A program made the translations under genes and the position numbers. This document shows positions 8,251-15,612 of a stretch of DNA of 64,000 nt, in pieces; the first letter of the stretch is position 1, and each line of letters starts with the position of its first letter. The notes under the pieces were generated by a model. That model worked only from the letters and a program-made list of their open reading frames with translations. It was not told the origin of the DNA and made no database searches. Source of the stretch: Methylomonas sp. LW13 (GTDB lineage: Bacteria > Pseudomonadota > Gammaproteobacteria > Methylococcales > Methylomonadaceae); the NCBI RefSeq assembly GCF_016865255.1, contig NZ_CP033381.1, forward strand, positions 1,674,001 to 1,738,000. The letters run 5' to 3'.

Positions 8251-8300
8251 TTCCGGCACGCTAATGTTTGCTCGTTGCGAGCGCTAGAGAGTCAATATAT

Positions 8301-8348
8301 CCCCAGTTTTTTGTATCGTATTCAGATACAAGGCTGGGGATTTTTTTT
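8301..8348 (+). terminator. Rho-independent terminator after lysC
   Basis: The stem CCCCAG ... CTGGGG continues inward with TTGTATC / GATACAA and is followed by eight T residues (8341-8348). It ends the lysC transcript. Confidence 0.92.
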
Positions 8349-8528
8349 GAATGTCCTTTGCAAAAACTATGTTAAATAACTTAAAAATAACGAGGCATTT
8401 CCCTGATTTTTTCTGGTTTTTTACAAGGCATTTACTTTTAGTCAATATAATCAAACGATTATATTTTGGCATTCTTTATGCTGTTTAGCTCCGGTGGATT
8501 TTAAATTTATTCTGCGTGAGGTATCTAA

Positions 8529-8738
8529 ATGGCTCAAGAATTAATTGTTGTAAATCAAGAAGTCGTGGCACAGCAAATCAATACTGCCGGCTTGGTGCTG
8601 GGGGCAGGTTTGGCGGTGGCGTCGATGATTTTGGTGCCAGCCTTGGCGATGCGTCTTGGTTTGAGCGCAAGTTTGACTGGCGCTCTGAGAATTGCATTGA
8701 TGAAGGCATCCAGCCGAGCCGCACACGGCAAACGATGA
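8529..8738 (+). CDS. Small membrane protein of copper cluster, 69 aa
   Basis: The N-terminus (MAQELIVVNQEVVAQQINTA) is followed by a single glycine/alanine-rich hydrophobic segment (about residues 20-55) and a basic end (RAAHGKR). The start follows GTGAGG. It lies at the head of a run of metal-related genes in the same direction, separated from the next by 178 bp with its own promoter. No family is recognised. A role next to the P-type ATPase is suggested only by context. Confidence 0.6.
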   Translation: MAQELIVVNQEVVAQQINTAGLVLGAGLAVASMILVPALAMRLGLSASLTGALRIALMKASSRAAHGKR

Positions 8739-8849
8739 TCGCAGTCGCTACCTCAGCGGATGTATTGATTGATCAGCTTCAGAGTGATCGATCATTTCCT
8801 GCTTGCGCTGGCCTTGTCAGCGTATGATTTTGTTTTCGCTCGTGCCGTG

Positions 8850-8877
8850 TTTACCAAGGTTATTTAGGCGCTATAAT
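8850..8877 (+). promoter_or_regulatory. Sigma-70-like promoter for the metal cluster
   Basis: TATAAT at 8872-8877 with TTTACC at 8850-8855, spacing 16 bp, 40 bp before the next ATG. The palindrome GCACATGTGC follows directly at about 8880, where an operator could lie. Confidence 0.5.
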
Positions 8878-8916
8878 CCGCACATGTGCACAGGTAATAA
8901 GTGAGTTCGTGTAACA

Positions 8917-9102
8917 ATGGATGATAATAAGAAAAGCTGCGATCTTTGCGGGCTAGCTGTTGAAGTGGAAGGGTTTAGATTAAAAACCCTGCAAGGCGAC
9001 AAGCGCTTTTGCTGCGAGGGCTGCAAGGGAATCTATCAAATGTTGCACGAGGCACAGGTTTTACCTGAAGACGCCGACGATTCAACCCAGCCCCAGTCTT
9101 AA
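8917..9102 (+). CDS. Stand-alone metal-binding module (CcoI N-terminus-like), 61 aa
   Basis: Four cysteine positions are arranged as C-D-L-C-G (residues 8-12) and F-C-C-E-G-C (about 31-36), followed by KGIYQMLHEA and an acidic tail. This is the pattern of the extra N-terminal metal-binding domain found in CcoI/FixI copper ATPases ahead of the HMA domain (known). Here it is a separate small protein upstream of the ATPase gene, so it probably binds or passes copper to it (inference). A promoter with TATAAT lies just upstream. Confidence 0.75.
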   Translation: MDDNKKSCDLCGLAVEVEGFRLKTLQGDKRFCCEGCKGIYQMLHEAQVLPEDADDSTQPQS

Positions 9103-9120
9103 CCAGCAACGAGGACGCAT

Positions 9121-9417
9121 ATGGCACATGTTCACAACCCAAAGAAGAGCTCGAACGATTCATCCATGACTAAGCAGGTGGTGGCTGGTACACTAGCCAC
9201 TGCAACTGTAAACACTGGAGGAAAATTGATGACTAAATTAGCGAAACACCCTCTGTTGGTGTTCGGTGCAGGCATGGTGGCGGGCTATTTTGTGTACAAA
9301 TACAGAAAGGAAATTATTTCCAGCGCCACAAAAACGATTGATGCCGGCAAGGATTTTGTATTGCATCAAAAAGAAAACCTCGAAGACATCGTTGCCGAAG
9401 CGAAAGAAGGCAATTAA
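9121..9417 (+). CDS. Hypothetical single-pass membrane protein, 98 aa
   Basis: The start ATG follows GAGGACGC, 18 bp after the 61-aa gene. The N-terminal part is polar with His and Ser (MAHVHNPKKSSNDSS). One transmembrane segment lies at about residues 44-60 (HPLLVFGAGMVAGYFVYKY), followed by a charged amphipathic C-terminus (KETI-like DAGKDFVLHQKENLEDIVAEAKEGN end). I do not recognise the family. Co-orientation and tight spacing place it in the metal cluster. Confidence 0.7.
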   Translation: MAHVHNPKKSSNDSSMTKQVVAGTLATATVNTGGKLMTKLAKHPLLVFGAGMVAGYFVYKYRKEIISSATKTIDAGKDFVLHQKENLEDIVAEAKEGN

Positions 9418-9452
9418 TCCCGTTCGATTCTTGGACATTTGGCTGTAACTTG

Positions 9453-9492
9453 AAACGGGTGGTCGTTGCTATGGCAGGACCGCCCGTTTTAC
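9453..9492 (+). terminator. Hairpin terminator or attenuator before the HMA-like gene
   Basis: AAACGGGTGGTC and GGACCGCCCGTTT pair over about 12 bp, followed by TTTTACTTTTC. It covers an upstream in-frame start at 9466, which argues that the next gene starts at 9508. Confidence 0.7.
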
Positions 9493-9507
9493 TTTTCCCT
9501 GTTGACT

Positions 9508-10122
9508 ATGGCTATCCAAAAAGAATTTGTACTACGTTACCGCCATGACGGTCATGTGCGTTTTCAGGTGCCCGCGCAAGCTTGTCAACCGACTGCGGCG
9601 AACTTAATCAGCACCAAGCTTGCCGCAATTAATGGCGTCCAATCAGTGAAACTTTATCGCGGGCAGGGCAAATTATCAATCCGATACGATGGGGCTGTCT
9701 GTGGCTTTACCAGTTTGGCGGCACAGCTGTTTCAAATTCTTGCCGAGCTGGAACAGCAAGGTTATTTCGACAGTAAGCCGCTAGCGGAGAAGGCTAAAAA
9801 GTCTGTTCTCGGCATTAAAAAGCGCTTGAAAGGCACCCGGATTGGTGGCTGGTTCAGTGATAAATATCAAGCCGGCAAGGAAACGGTACAGGCGGCCAAA
9901 ATTATCGGCAAAGTCAGTACCAAAGGCCCGAAAGCCCTGTTTAAAGATCCCGAAAAAGCCACGATAGATTTCTTGAATGATGTGCTGGTCTTGTATTTGA
10001 TAAAAACCCACTGGACCCGCATCACCCAGGAGTGGCTGGTCAAACCCATCGTGCATCGTTACGAGTGGATGGCGGTGTTTTATATGTTTTTCTTATTAGT
10101 ACGTTCGCGCCGGCCCAAGTAG
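9508..10122 (+). CDS. HMA-like / DUF protein associated with P-type ATPase, 204 aa
   Basis: Start ATG at 9508, after the hairpin. The N-terminal ~80 residues have a ferredoxin-like pattern (FVLRYRHDGHVRFQVPAQ ... INGVQSVKLYRGQGKLSIRY) like an HMA domain but without the CxxC metal site. A basic linker follows (about 90-135), then a hydrophobic C-terminal stretch (about 180-200). Such CxxC-less HMA-like proteins often lie next to P1B ATPases. A regulatory or scaffold role is inferred. Confidence 0.65.
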   Translation: MAIQKEFVLRYRHDGHVRFQVPAQACQPTAANLISTKLAAINGVQSVKLYRGQGKLSIRYDGAVCGFTSLAAQLFQILAELEQQGYFDSKPLAEKAKKSVLGIKKRLKGTRIGGWFSDKYQAGKETVQAAKIIGKVSTKGPKALFKDPEKATIDFLNDVLVLYLIKTHWTRITQEWLVKPIVHRYEWMAVFYMFFLLVRSRRPK

Positions 10123-10133
10123 AGATTGTCAAC

Positions 10134-10162
10134 GCCCATCCTATGATTTCCATAGGATGGGC
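10134..10162. other. Perfect 12-bp hairpin upstream of the ATPase gene
   Basis: GCCCATCCTATG and CATAGGATGGGC pair perfectly around a 5-nt loop. There is no T-run, so it is an operator, attenuator or mRNA-stabilising hairpin rather than a clear terminator. Confidence 0.55.
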
Positions 10163-10191
10163 TCGCTAGTCCATCAAATCCTCAGTCGCCC

Positions 10192-12642
10192 ATGGAAACC
10201 GATACTCTAAATTACGCGCATTTTTCCGTTCGACATCAGCTAAAAAATCGAATCCGGATCATTACGCCGGTGTTGCTTAACGACCCCGAACGCGGCTATA
10301 TCCTGGAAATCTTGCTGAAAAAGCGCCCGGAAATTATAAGTGTGCGCTCGGTGTTTGAAATTGGTTCGGTAGTCATCGAATTCGATTCTAATCGTTTGCC
10401 GGCAAAAAACTTGCTGATCATGTTGGACGCGGTGTTGGGCAATATCGCGTTAAAGCAGACTGAGTTAAAAAAAGACAAGAAAAAAGCATTCGACGGGCCG
10501 TTGCAAGAAGTTGATTTGGCCGTGCAAGGCATGAGTTGCGCATCCTGCGCGCTTTTGATCGAAATGGTGTTAAACCGCGACGAACGGGTTAAAAAAGCCG
10601 GCGTTAATTTTGCCACTGAAACCGTCACGGTGCAGGGCCAGATCAGCAAGGCGGAGGTGATCGATAAAATCGAAAAGCTGGGATACAGCGCCATGCCTAT
10701 CGACACGCTGTCGCAGCGGAAGAAGCTCATCGAAAAGGAGTTGCAACGAATTGACGTAGCCCGGCGTCGATTTGTATGGGCAGGGCTGTTAACCACTCCG
10801 GTGGTGACGATAGCCATGACGATGGGCGGCCGCTCCTGGATGCATTGGTTGCAGTTTGCGCTGACCACGCAAGTCGTATTCGGCACAGGCTGGCAATTTT
10901 TCAGCAAGGCGTATCGGCTGGCCAAACAACGCGCGGCCAACATGGATAGCTTGATCGCGCTGGGCGTGGGTTCCGCTTACGGCTACAGTATTCCGTCTCT
11001 ATTTAGACGGCGCGGCCATGTTTATTTCGAAGCGGCGGCGGCTATCATCACGTTTGTGTTGCTGGGCCGTTATCTGGAAGAACGGGCCAGAGGCAAGGCC
11101 GGCGAAGCGATCCGCAAGTTGGTGGATTTGCAACCGCAAACTGCGACCTTGTTGGCGGACGACGGTAGCGAACGCATCGTCGATGTTGACGACATCAGGA
11201 TAGGCGATGTGATGCTGGTCAGGCCGGGCGAAAAAATTCCGACCGACGGCGTGGTGATTGCTGGTCTTTCCACGGTCGATGAGGCAATGATCACCGGCGA
11301 AAGCATGCCGGTGGTGAAAAGTGTCGGCCATGCCGTGATCGGCGGTTGTGTCAACGGCAATGGCGTATTGCATGTCAAGGCCACGGCGGTAGGCATGGAT
11401 ACGGTGCTGGCGGGTATTGTGCATATGGTCGATCAAGCCCAGGCTGCGAAACTGCCGATTCAAAAACAGGTCGATAAAATCTCGGCGGTGTTCGTGTCGG
11501 CGGTGATGGCGATTTCCGGCGCCACGTTGGTGGGCTGGCTGCTGGCTGGCGCGCCATTTGCGTTTGCTTTCGGCAATGCCATCACCGTTTTGTTGATTGC
11601 TTGTCCTTGCGCATTGGGTCTGGCGACGCCAGCGGCGATCATGGTCGGCACGGGTCAAGCTGCTAAGCAGGGCGTGTATATCCGCAACGGCGAAAGTCTT
11701 GAAATAGCCAGTAAACTGAACGCCATCGTCTTCGATAAGACCGGCACCATCACCGAAGGTAAACCCCGGGTCAGCAAGGTTTATAAAATATCCCGCCTGG
11801 CTGAAAACAAACTAGTCATGTTGGCGGCATCCGCCGAGCACAATTCCGAGCATTTTCTCGGCAAAGCCGTGGTGGCCTATGCCCGCGACGCGGGTGTCGA
11901 GTTACAGGATTGCGCCTATTTTTATAGCGAAACCGGTCACGGTATTCGCGCCGAGGTGGACGGTTATAAATTGTTACTGGGCAACCGGGCTTGGCTGGAG
12001 AATCAGCAAGTTGATGTAAGTCGCTTAGTGGAGCAGGCCGATAATTTTGCTGATCAAGGGCAAACTCCGGTTTACATGGCGATCAACGGCAAGGAAGCGG
12101 CCATATTCGCGATTGCCGATAATCCGCGCCCGGAAGCCGCCGCCGCTATTGCGCGGCTGCACGACTTGGGTATTAAAACCATGATGGTCACTGGCGATAC
12201 CGAAAGAACCGCTTATTGCATCGCGGATACGGTCGGCATCGCGGATGTAGTCGCTAATGCCAAGCCCGAGCAAAAGCTGCAAATCATTCGCCAGTTGCAG
12301 GATGAAGGGCACAATGTCGGCATGATAGGCGATGGCATCAATGATGCGCCGGCGCTGGCCGCGGCCAATGTCGGCTTTGCAATAGGCAGCGGCACCGATA
12401 TTGCCATCGAATCCGCTGACCTGACGCTGGTGCAGGGCGATATTGGTAAGGTCACCGCTACTATCGAACTTAGCGCATTTACCATCCGCGTCATTAAGCA
12501 AAATTTATTCTGGGCGTTCGGCTACAACACCATAGCGATTCCGGTGGCGGCGTTGGGCAAGCTCAATCCGATGATCGCGTCAGCGGCGATGGCCTTGAGC
12601 TCGGTGTCTGTCATCGTCAACTCACTTCGATTGAACAAATAA
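10192..12642 (+). CDS. Copper-translocating P1B-type ATPase (CopA/CcoI-like)
   Basis: An 816-aa inner-membrane metal pump. In order: an N-terminal HMA-like domain lacking CxxC (about 5-85), an HMA domain with the metal site [10 protein letters not shown] (about 114-123), the transmembrane region, the translocation motif [10 protein letters not shown] (about 470-479), the phosphorylation site [11 protein letters not shown] (D~515), the TGD loop [10 protein letters not shown] (about 664) and [20 protein letters not shown] (about 715-734). CPC plus GMSCASC indicates Cu(I). Direction and cargo enzyme are inferred: the neighbours (61-aa CcoI-like module, TauE/SafE protein) point to copper delivery to an oxidase or cuproenzyme rather than simple resistance. 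Confidence 0.93.
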   Translation: METDTLNYAHFSVRHQLKNRIRIITPVLLNDPERGYILEILLKKRPEIISVRSVFEIGSVVIEFDSNRLPAKNLLIMLDAVLGNIALKQTELKKDKKKAFDGPLQEVDLAVQGMSCASCALLIEMVLNRDERVKKAGVNFATETVTVQGQISKAEVIDKIEKLGYSAMPIDTLSQRKKLIEKELQRIDVARRRFVWAGLLTTPVVTIAMTMGGRSWMHWLQFALTTQVVFGTGWQFFSKAYRLAKQRAANMDSLIALGVGSAYGYSIPSLFRRRGHVYFEAAAAIITFVLLGRYLEERARGKAGEAIRKLVDLQPQTATLLADDGSERIVDVDDIRIGDVMLVRPGEKIPTDGVVIAGLSTVDEAMITGESMPVVKSVGHAVIGGCVNGNGVLHVKATAVGMDTVLAGIVHMVDQAQAAKLPIQKQVDKISAVFVSAVMAISGATLVGWLLAGAPFAFAFGNAITVLLIACPCALGLATPAAIMVGTGQAAKQGVYIRNGESLEIASKLNAIVFDKTGTITEGKPRVSKVYKISRLAENKLVMLAASAEHNSEHFLGKAVVAYARDAGVELQDCAYFYSETGHGIRAEVDGYKLLLGNRAWLENQQVDVSRLVEQADNFADQGQTPVYMAINGKEAAIFAIADNPRPEAAAAIARLHDLGIKTMMVTGDTERTAYCIADTVGIADVVANAKPEQKLQIIRQLQDEGHNVGMIGDGINDAPALAAANVGFAIGSGTDIAIESADLTLVQGDIGKVTATIELSAFTIRVIKQNLFWAFGYNTIAIPVAALGKLNPMIASAAMALSSVSVIVNSLRLNK

Positions 12643-13485
12643 ATGGAACACAATATGGAAGGTATGGATCATGCCATGCACGGCATGACCGAAATGGCTG
12701 CGGCCACGGGATTCGATTATTCCCTGGCTTTTGTGGCCGGGTTTTTAGGTAGCGGGCATTGCCTGGGGATGTGCGGGGCGCTAGTATCCGGTTACTTCAT
12801 GCGAGCTGGGAAAAGCCGCAGTTATCTACCTTATATTGCCTATCAAGCCGCTCGCATTTCCGTATATACCCTGATCGGCGTCTTGGCTGCTTCTTTGGGC
12901 GTGGTACTGGTGTCCAGCGGTTTGTTCGGCAAAATCCAAAGTATCTTGCAAATGTTGATGGGTGCAGTCGTCATTGTGCTGGCGCTGGGCGTATTGGGCT
13001 GGATACCTTGGCAAGGCTCGATACGCTTGATTCCCATGCAAGTGTTACGCAAAGGCTATGCTGCGGCGAATCAAAAAGGGCCGCTGCTAGGTTCGGTTAT
13101 CGCGGGTCTCTTGAATGGTTTGATGCCCTGTATGTTGACGTTTGCGATGGCTGTGAAAGCCACCACGGCTGCTACCTTGCTTGAGGGGGGCGCGTTGATG
13201 TTGGCATTTGGTGCAGGGACTTTACCGATGATGCTGTTTATCAGCGTCGCCTTCGGCAAAATGAGTGTGAAATTACGCGGTTTAATGCTGAAGGCGGCGG
13301 CGTTCATCATGTTGTTGATGGGGGCCAATACCATTAACAACGGTTTGAGTTTTTACAAAGATCAAAACTTCAACCACAGTCATTTTCTGATGTTTGTGCA
13401 GGATAAACTCGATGAATTAATTGTTTTTCTGCACGAAACCCTCAATTACATCGGCAGCATGCTGAGCAGTATTCAAGGTGTGTGA
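12643..13485 (+). CDS. TauE/SafE (DsbD_2-like) membrane protein
   Basis: A 280-aa polytopic membrane protein, starting directly after the ATPase stop codon. The N-terminus is rich in His and Met (MEHNMEGMDHAMHGMTEM), a typical copper-binding composition. The family's internal repeat cysteines are visible in GSGHCLGMCGALVSGYF (about 37-53) and GLLNGLMPCMLTFAMAV (about 155-171). Proteins of this type lie beside ccoI/fixI in ccoGHIS clusters of gammaproteobacteria (known). Here it completes a ccoI-like copper-loading unit, although no cbb3 oxidase genes are in the window. Confidence 0.85.
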   Translation: MEHNMEGMDHAMHGMTEMAAATGFDYSLAFVAGFLGSGHCLGMCGALVSGYFMRAGKSRSYLPYIAYQAARISVYTLIGVLAASLGVVLVSSGLFGKIQSILQMLMGAVVIVLALGVLGWIPWQGSIRLIPMQVLRKGYAAANQKGPLLGSVIAGLLNGLMPCMLTFAMAVKATTAATLLEGGALMLAFGAGTLPMMLFISVAFGKMSVKLRGLMLKAAAFIMLLMGANTINNGLSFYKDQNFNHSHFLMFVQDKLDELIVFLHETLNYIGSMLSSIQGV

Positions 13486-13539
13486 TTGCAATTCGGCGAG
13501 TTGACCGAACTTAGTGCTGGAAAAGTTCGAAATTACAGG

Positions 13540-13545
13540 TATAAT
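13540..13545 (+). promoter_or_regulatory. -10 element of the tRNA-Thr promoter
   Basis: TATAAT 14 bp upstream of the tRNA 5' end. No convincing -35 at the right distance is seen. Confidence 0.5.
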
Positions 13546-13558
13546 GTGCGAATAAATT

Positions 13559-13634
13559 GCTGGTGTAGCTCAGTTGGTAGAGCAGCTGATTTGTAATCAG
13601 CCGGTCGCGGGTTCGAGTCCCATCGCCAGCTCCA
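13559..13634 (+). tRNA. tRNA-Thr (anticodon TGT)
   Basis: 76 nt including an encoded CCA. The acceptor stem GCTGGTG / CGCCAGC closes with one G-T pair. The D arm is TAGCTCAGTTGGTAGAGC, the anticodon arm GCTGA-TTTGTAA-TCAGC with anticodon TGT (reads ACA), and the T arm has GGTTCGAGTCC. Its 3' half is the attachment site of the integrated element downstream. Confidence 0.96.
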
Positions 13635-13637
13635 TAT
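13589..13637 (+). repeat. attL direct repeat (3' half of tRNA-Thr)
   Basis: Identical over 49 bp to 20613-20661, from the anticodon loop through the CCA and three bases beyond. After one mismatch the similarity continues through the following terminator (to about 13680 versus 20702). Confidence 0.93.
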
Positions 13638-13645
13638 TTATCAAA

Positions 13646-13677
13646 GGCTTAGGTGTTTTTTCACCTAGGCCTTTTTT
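13646..13677 (+). terminator. Terminator after tRNA-Thr (left copy)
   Basis: GGCTTAGGTG / CACCTAGGCC stem followed by six Ts. A near-identical copy follows the right attachment repeat, so the element carries its own copy of the tRNA terminator. Confidence 0.85.
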
Positions 13678-13777
13678 ATTGGTGCTACGCTAGTGCTACG
13701 GCTTCGATTAAAACACGCTGTATTTAGTTAAGCACTCGGCGACCTAAAAAAATAATATCTGCCCCGGTCAGGCAATA

Positions 13778-13798
13778 AAAAAGCCGGTGTTACCCGGC
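13778..13798 (-). terminator. Hairpin with 21-bp direct repeat, copy 1
   Basis: GCCGG/CCGGC stem preceded by an A-run, so it reads as a minus-strand terminator. The same 21 bp recur at 14320-14340; the two copies flank the lipoprotein gene. Confidence 0.65.
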
Positions 13799-13828
13799 CT
13801 GATTGTTACATTATCACATTTGTGTTTT

Positions 13829-14299
13829 ATGATTAGATCACTAATTATCATTATTGCCGTCTCCCTAACTGGATGTATGGCAATGGTTTTCGGCACTGCT
13901 GACCAACTAAATCAAATTTCAATCGGCATGCCTAAGCAGGAAGTGTTAGCAATACTCGGCCCGCCTAAATCAATCTCAGCGAATGAAGGGGTTGAATACA
14001 TGCAATACAGTTGGGTTAAAACCGTTATTGCAGCGGATGGCAACTTTCCGCAAGATTACTATGTGGCTATTCGTGATGGCAAAGTATCGAATTTCGGACG
14101 CAAGGGGGATTTTGACACTGCTAAAAATCAGGCTCAGCGGATAGAGATTGACCAGACAATCCACCAACAGCCAAACGCAAGCCCTAAAACCAAAGACCTT
14201 TACACCGAGATTAACAAGCTAAAAGATTTAAAGGATTCAGGGGCGATAACGGAAACAGAATTCAACGCTCTGAAAAAGAAACTGTTAGCTGACCAATAA
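13829..14299 (+). CDS. Lipoprotein with SHOCT domain, 156 aa
   Basis: Start ATG at 13829 gives a lipoprotein signal (MIRSLIIIIAVSLTGC, lipobox LTGC). The middle part (ISIGMPKQEVLAILGPPKSI) resembles the SmpA/OmlA (BamE-like) fold signature. The C-terminal 35 residues (TKDLYTEINKLKDLKDSGAITETEFNALKKKLL) form a SHOCT motif. It is likely tethered to the membrane facing the periplasm. It is the only plus-strand gene of the element and is flanked by 21-bp direct repeats, which suggests a separately acquired cargo gene (moron-like). Confidence 0.8.
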   Translation: MIRSLIIIIAVSLTGCMAMVFGTADQLNQISIGMPKQEVLAILGPPKSISANEGVEYMQYSWVKTVIAADGNFPQDYYVAIRDGKVSNFGRKGDFDTAKNQAQRIEIDQTIHQQPNASPKTKDLYTEINKLKDLKDSGAITETEFNALKKKLLADQ

Positions 14300-14319
14300 A
14301 GCACTTTGTAAAAAACATC

Positions 14320-14340
14320 AAAAAGCCGGTGTTACCCGGC
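14320..14340 (-). terminator. Hairpin with 21-bp direct repeat, copy 2
   Basis: Same sequence as 13778-13798. It lies 15 bp beyond the stop codon of the last minus-strand gene, in the right orientation (A-run before the stem on the plus strand) to terminate the element's minus-strand operon. Confidence 0.75.
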
Positions 14341-14355
14341 TAGTTTGGCTAGGGG

Positions 14356-14535
14356 TTACGCCTCAACGATAACGCGATAGATGATGTTTTCTGGCAGCGG
14401 TTCGTCCGTATTATCCGCCAACCATTTCGCATTTGCTGTGGCCTCGCTTTCGCCCACGCCTACGATAATCCGCACCCATCCGCCGACCTGCGGCTGTTGG
14501 TTTTCCAGTTTTGCGACTCGCTGTTTAATGCTCAT
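14356..14535 (-). CDS. Small hypothetical protein, 59 aa
   Basis: Read on the minus strand, ATG at 14535 to TAA at 14356 gives 59 codons: MSIKQRVAKLENQQPQVGGW, then a beta-like stretch with two valine-rich segments (RIIVGVG; IIYRVIVEA). Its start overlaps the stop of the upstream gene by ATGA. The N-terminus matches that of the next protein (MSIKTRLSKLEEAN), so the two share a short coiled-coil-like leader. It is the last gene before the operon's terminator. Function unknown. Confidence 0.7.
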   Translation of the reverse strand: MSIKQRVAKLENQQPQVGGWVRIIVGVGESEATANAKWLADNTDEPLPENIIYRVIVEA

Positions 14536-14750
14536 AGTCTATCTTTGGTTATGGCCCTAAAGGTATCTTCTAGCCATTGCTTAGGGTTGTGATAAGGGAC
14601 TGTTACAGATTTAAGATTAGGCCTGCCCGCAGCGGCTAATATTTCCGCAAGCCATGCCTTTGTGTTGGCTATGGCCTCGGCTTGCCGCTTATCTGGTTCG
14701 GGCTTGGTATTCGCTTCTTCTAGTTTCGATAATCTTGTTTTGATACTCAT
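14532..14750 (-). CDS. Hypothetical protein with MSIK coiled-coil leader, 72 aa
   Basis: A 72-aa charged helical protein: MSIKTRLSKLEEANTKPEPD, then KAWLAEILAAAGRPNLKSV. It overlaps both neighbours by ATGA (14747-14750 and 14532-14535), so it is part of a translationally coupled chain. It shares its first 11 residues in pattern with the following 59-aa protein. No known domain is recognised. Confidence 0.72.
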   Translation of the reverse strand: MSIKTRLSKLEEANTKPEPDKRQAEAIANTKAWLAEILAAAGRPNLKSVTVPYHNPKQWLEDTFRAITKDRL

Positions 14751-15013
14751 TGCTTATTCTCCAATGCTTCTATTCGCTTCTCTAAATCGCTCCCTTCAAT
14801 AACCTTGCCGACAGCCTGCAAGCACCATGTTAGTTTTGTCGCGTCTTGAACATCGACCACGCCGGAACGCGCCTCACGATATACCTTAGCCATTTCGCGC
14901 CGCACATCTTGCATCGTGTCCAGCTTGCAGCGGTAACGCTGGCCTTTCTGCGGGGGTAGGGTTTCAACCTCGCCCGTTTTGCCGTCTATCTCGACGGGAA
15001 AGTCATTGCTCAT
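14747..15013 (-). CDS. Hypothetical element protein, 88 aa
   Basis: An 88-aa protein with MSNDFPVEIDGKTGEVETLPP at the N-terminus and a helical remainder (MQDVRREMAKVYREARSG ... LQAVGKVIEGSDLEKRIEALENKQ). It is the type of small protein found downstream of primase genes in prophages and satellites, and I cannot name its function. ATGA overlaps on both sides couple it to its neighbours. Confidence 0.7.
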   Translation of the reverse strand: MSNDFPVEIDGKTGEVETLPPQKGQRYRCKLDTMQDVRREMAKVYREARSGVVDVQDATKLTWCLQAVGKVIEGSDLEKRIEALENKQ

Positions 15014-15612
15014 TTTCCAGCCTCCAAGGCTTGATATTTATCGCACTCGTGAACCGTATCAGCCCACCAACAAGCGCCGAAGGGTTGAACGCCAGCACCA
15101 CACGCACCAGCCCCGCCGCCATGACCGTTGAAGCTCTGGAAATGGCCGCATGATTTGCAAGTAATGGTTGCCGGTGCCGTGGCATGGTCAGAACATCGCC
15201 GCCATTTATCGACGACGACGCGCCAGCCGTGCCGATTGCAGGTGTCGCCGGCCAGATGGTGACAGCCTGTGCATTGCACCAGCCCGGTATAGTCGCCGGT
15301 TTTGATCTGTAAGCAATCGCCGGCCTGCTGCAACTCCCTTGCCAGGGTTTCGGCATCCTTGCCGCACTCCGTTAGATATTCGTCGATGCTGGCTTGATCT
15401 GTTTCGCCGATAGCGTCCAGGTAGGCCAGCAGCTTTTGACTGTCTGCGATTGATAGCAGTGTGTTTTTTGATTCCTGAGGGTTTGCGACTGTGACAGTTG
15501 CGACTTTTGCGACAGTTGGCCGGGTTTCTGTGTCTTGTGTCGCAATTGTCGCAAGTGTCAACGTCGCAAGGTGTCCAGATTTGCTTTTATGAATCAAGGC
15601 AGACAGCGCCAT
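15010..15612 (-). CDS. Cysteine-rich putative zinc-binding element protein, 200 aa
   Basis: The N-terminal half is threonine/alanine-rich and weakly structured. The C-terminal half (about 112-195) contains several Cys/His pairs: CTGCHHLAGDTCNRHGW, CSDH, CKSCGHF, CGAG and CWWADTVHECDKY. This suggests two zinc-ribbon-like modules, hence nucleic-acid or protein binding (inference). Its start overlaps the stop of the replication gene (TAATG at 15610-15614), and its stop overlaps the next start (ATGA). Confidence 0.72.
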   Translation of the reverse strand: MALSALIHKSKSGHLATLTLATIATQDTETRPTVAKVATVTVANPQESKNTLLSIADSQKLLAYLDAIGETDQASIDEYLTECGKDAETLARELQQAGDCLQIKTGDYTGLVQCTGCHHLAGDTCNRHGWRVVVDKWRRCSDHATAPATITCKSCGHFQSFNGHGGGAGACGAGVQPFGACWWADTVHECDKYQALEAGK

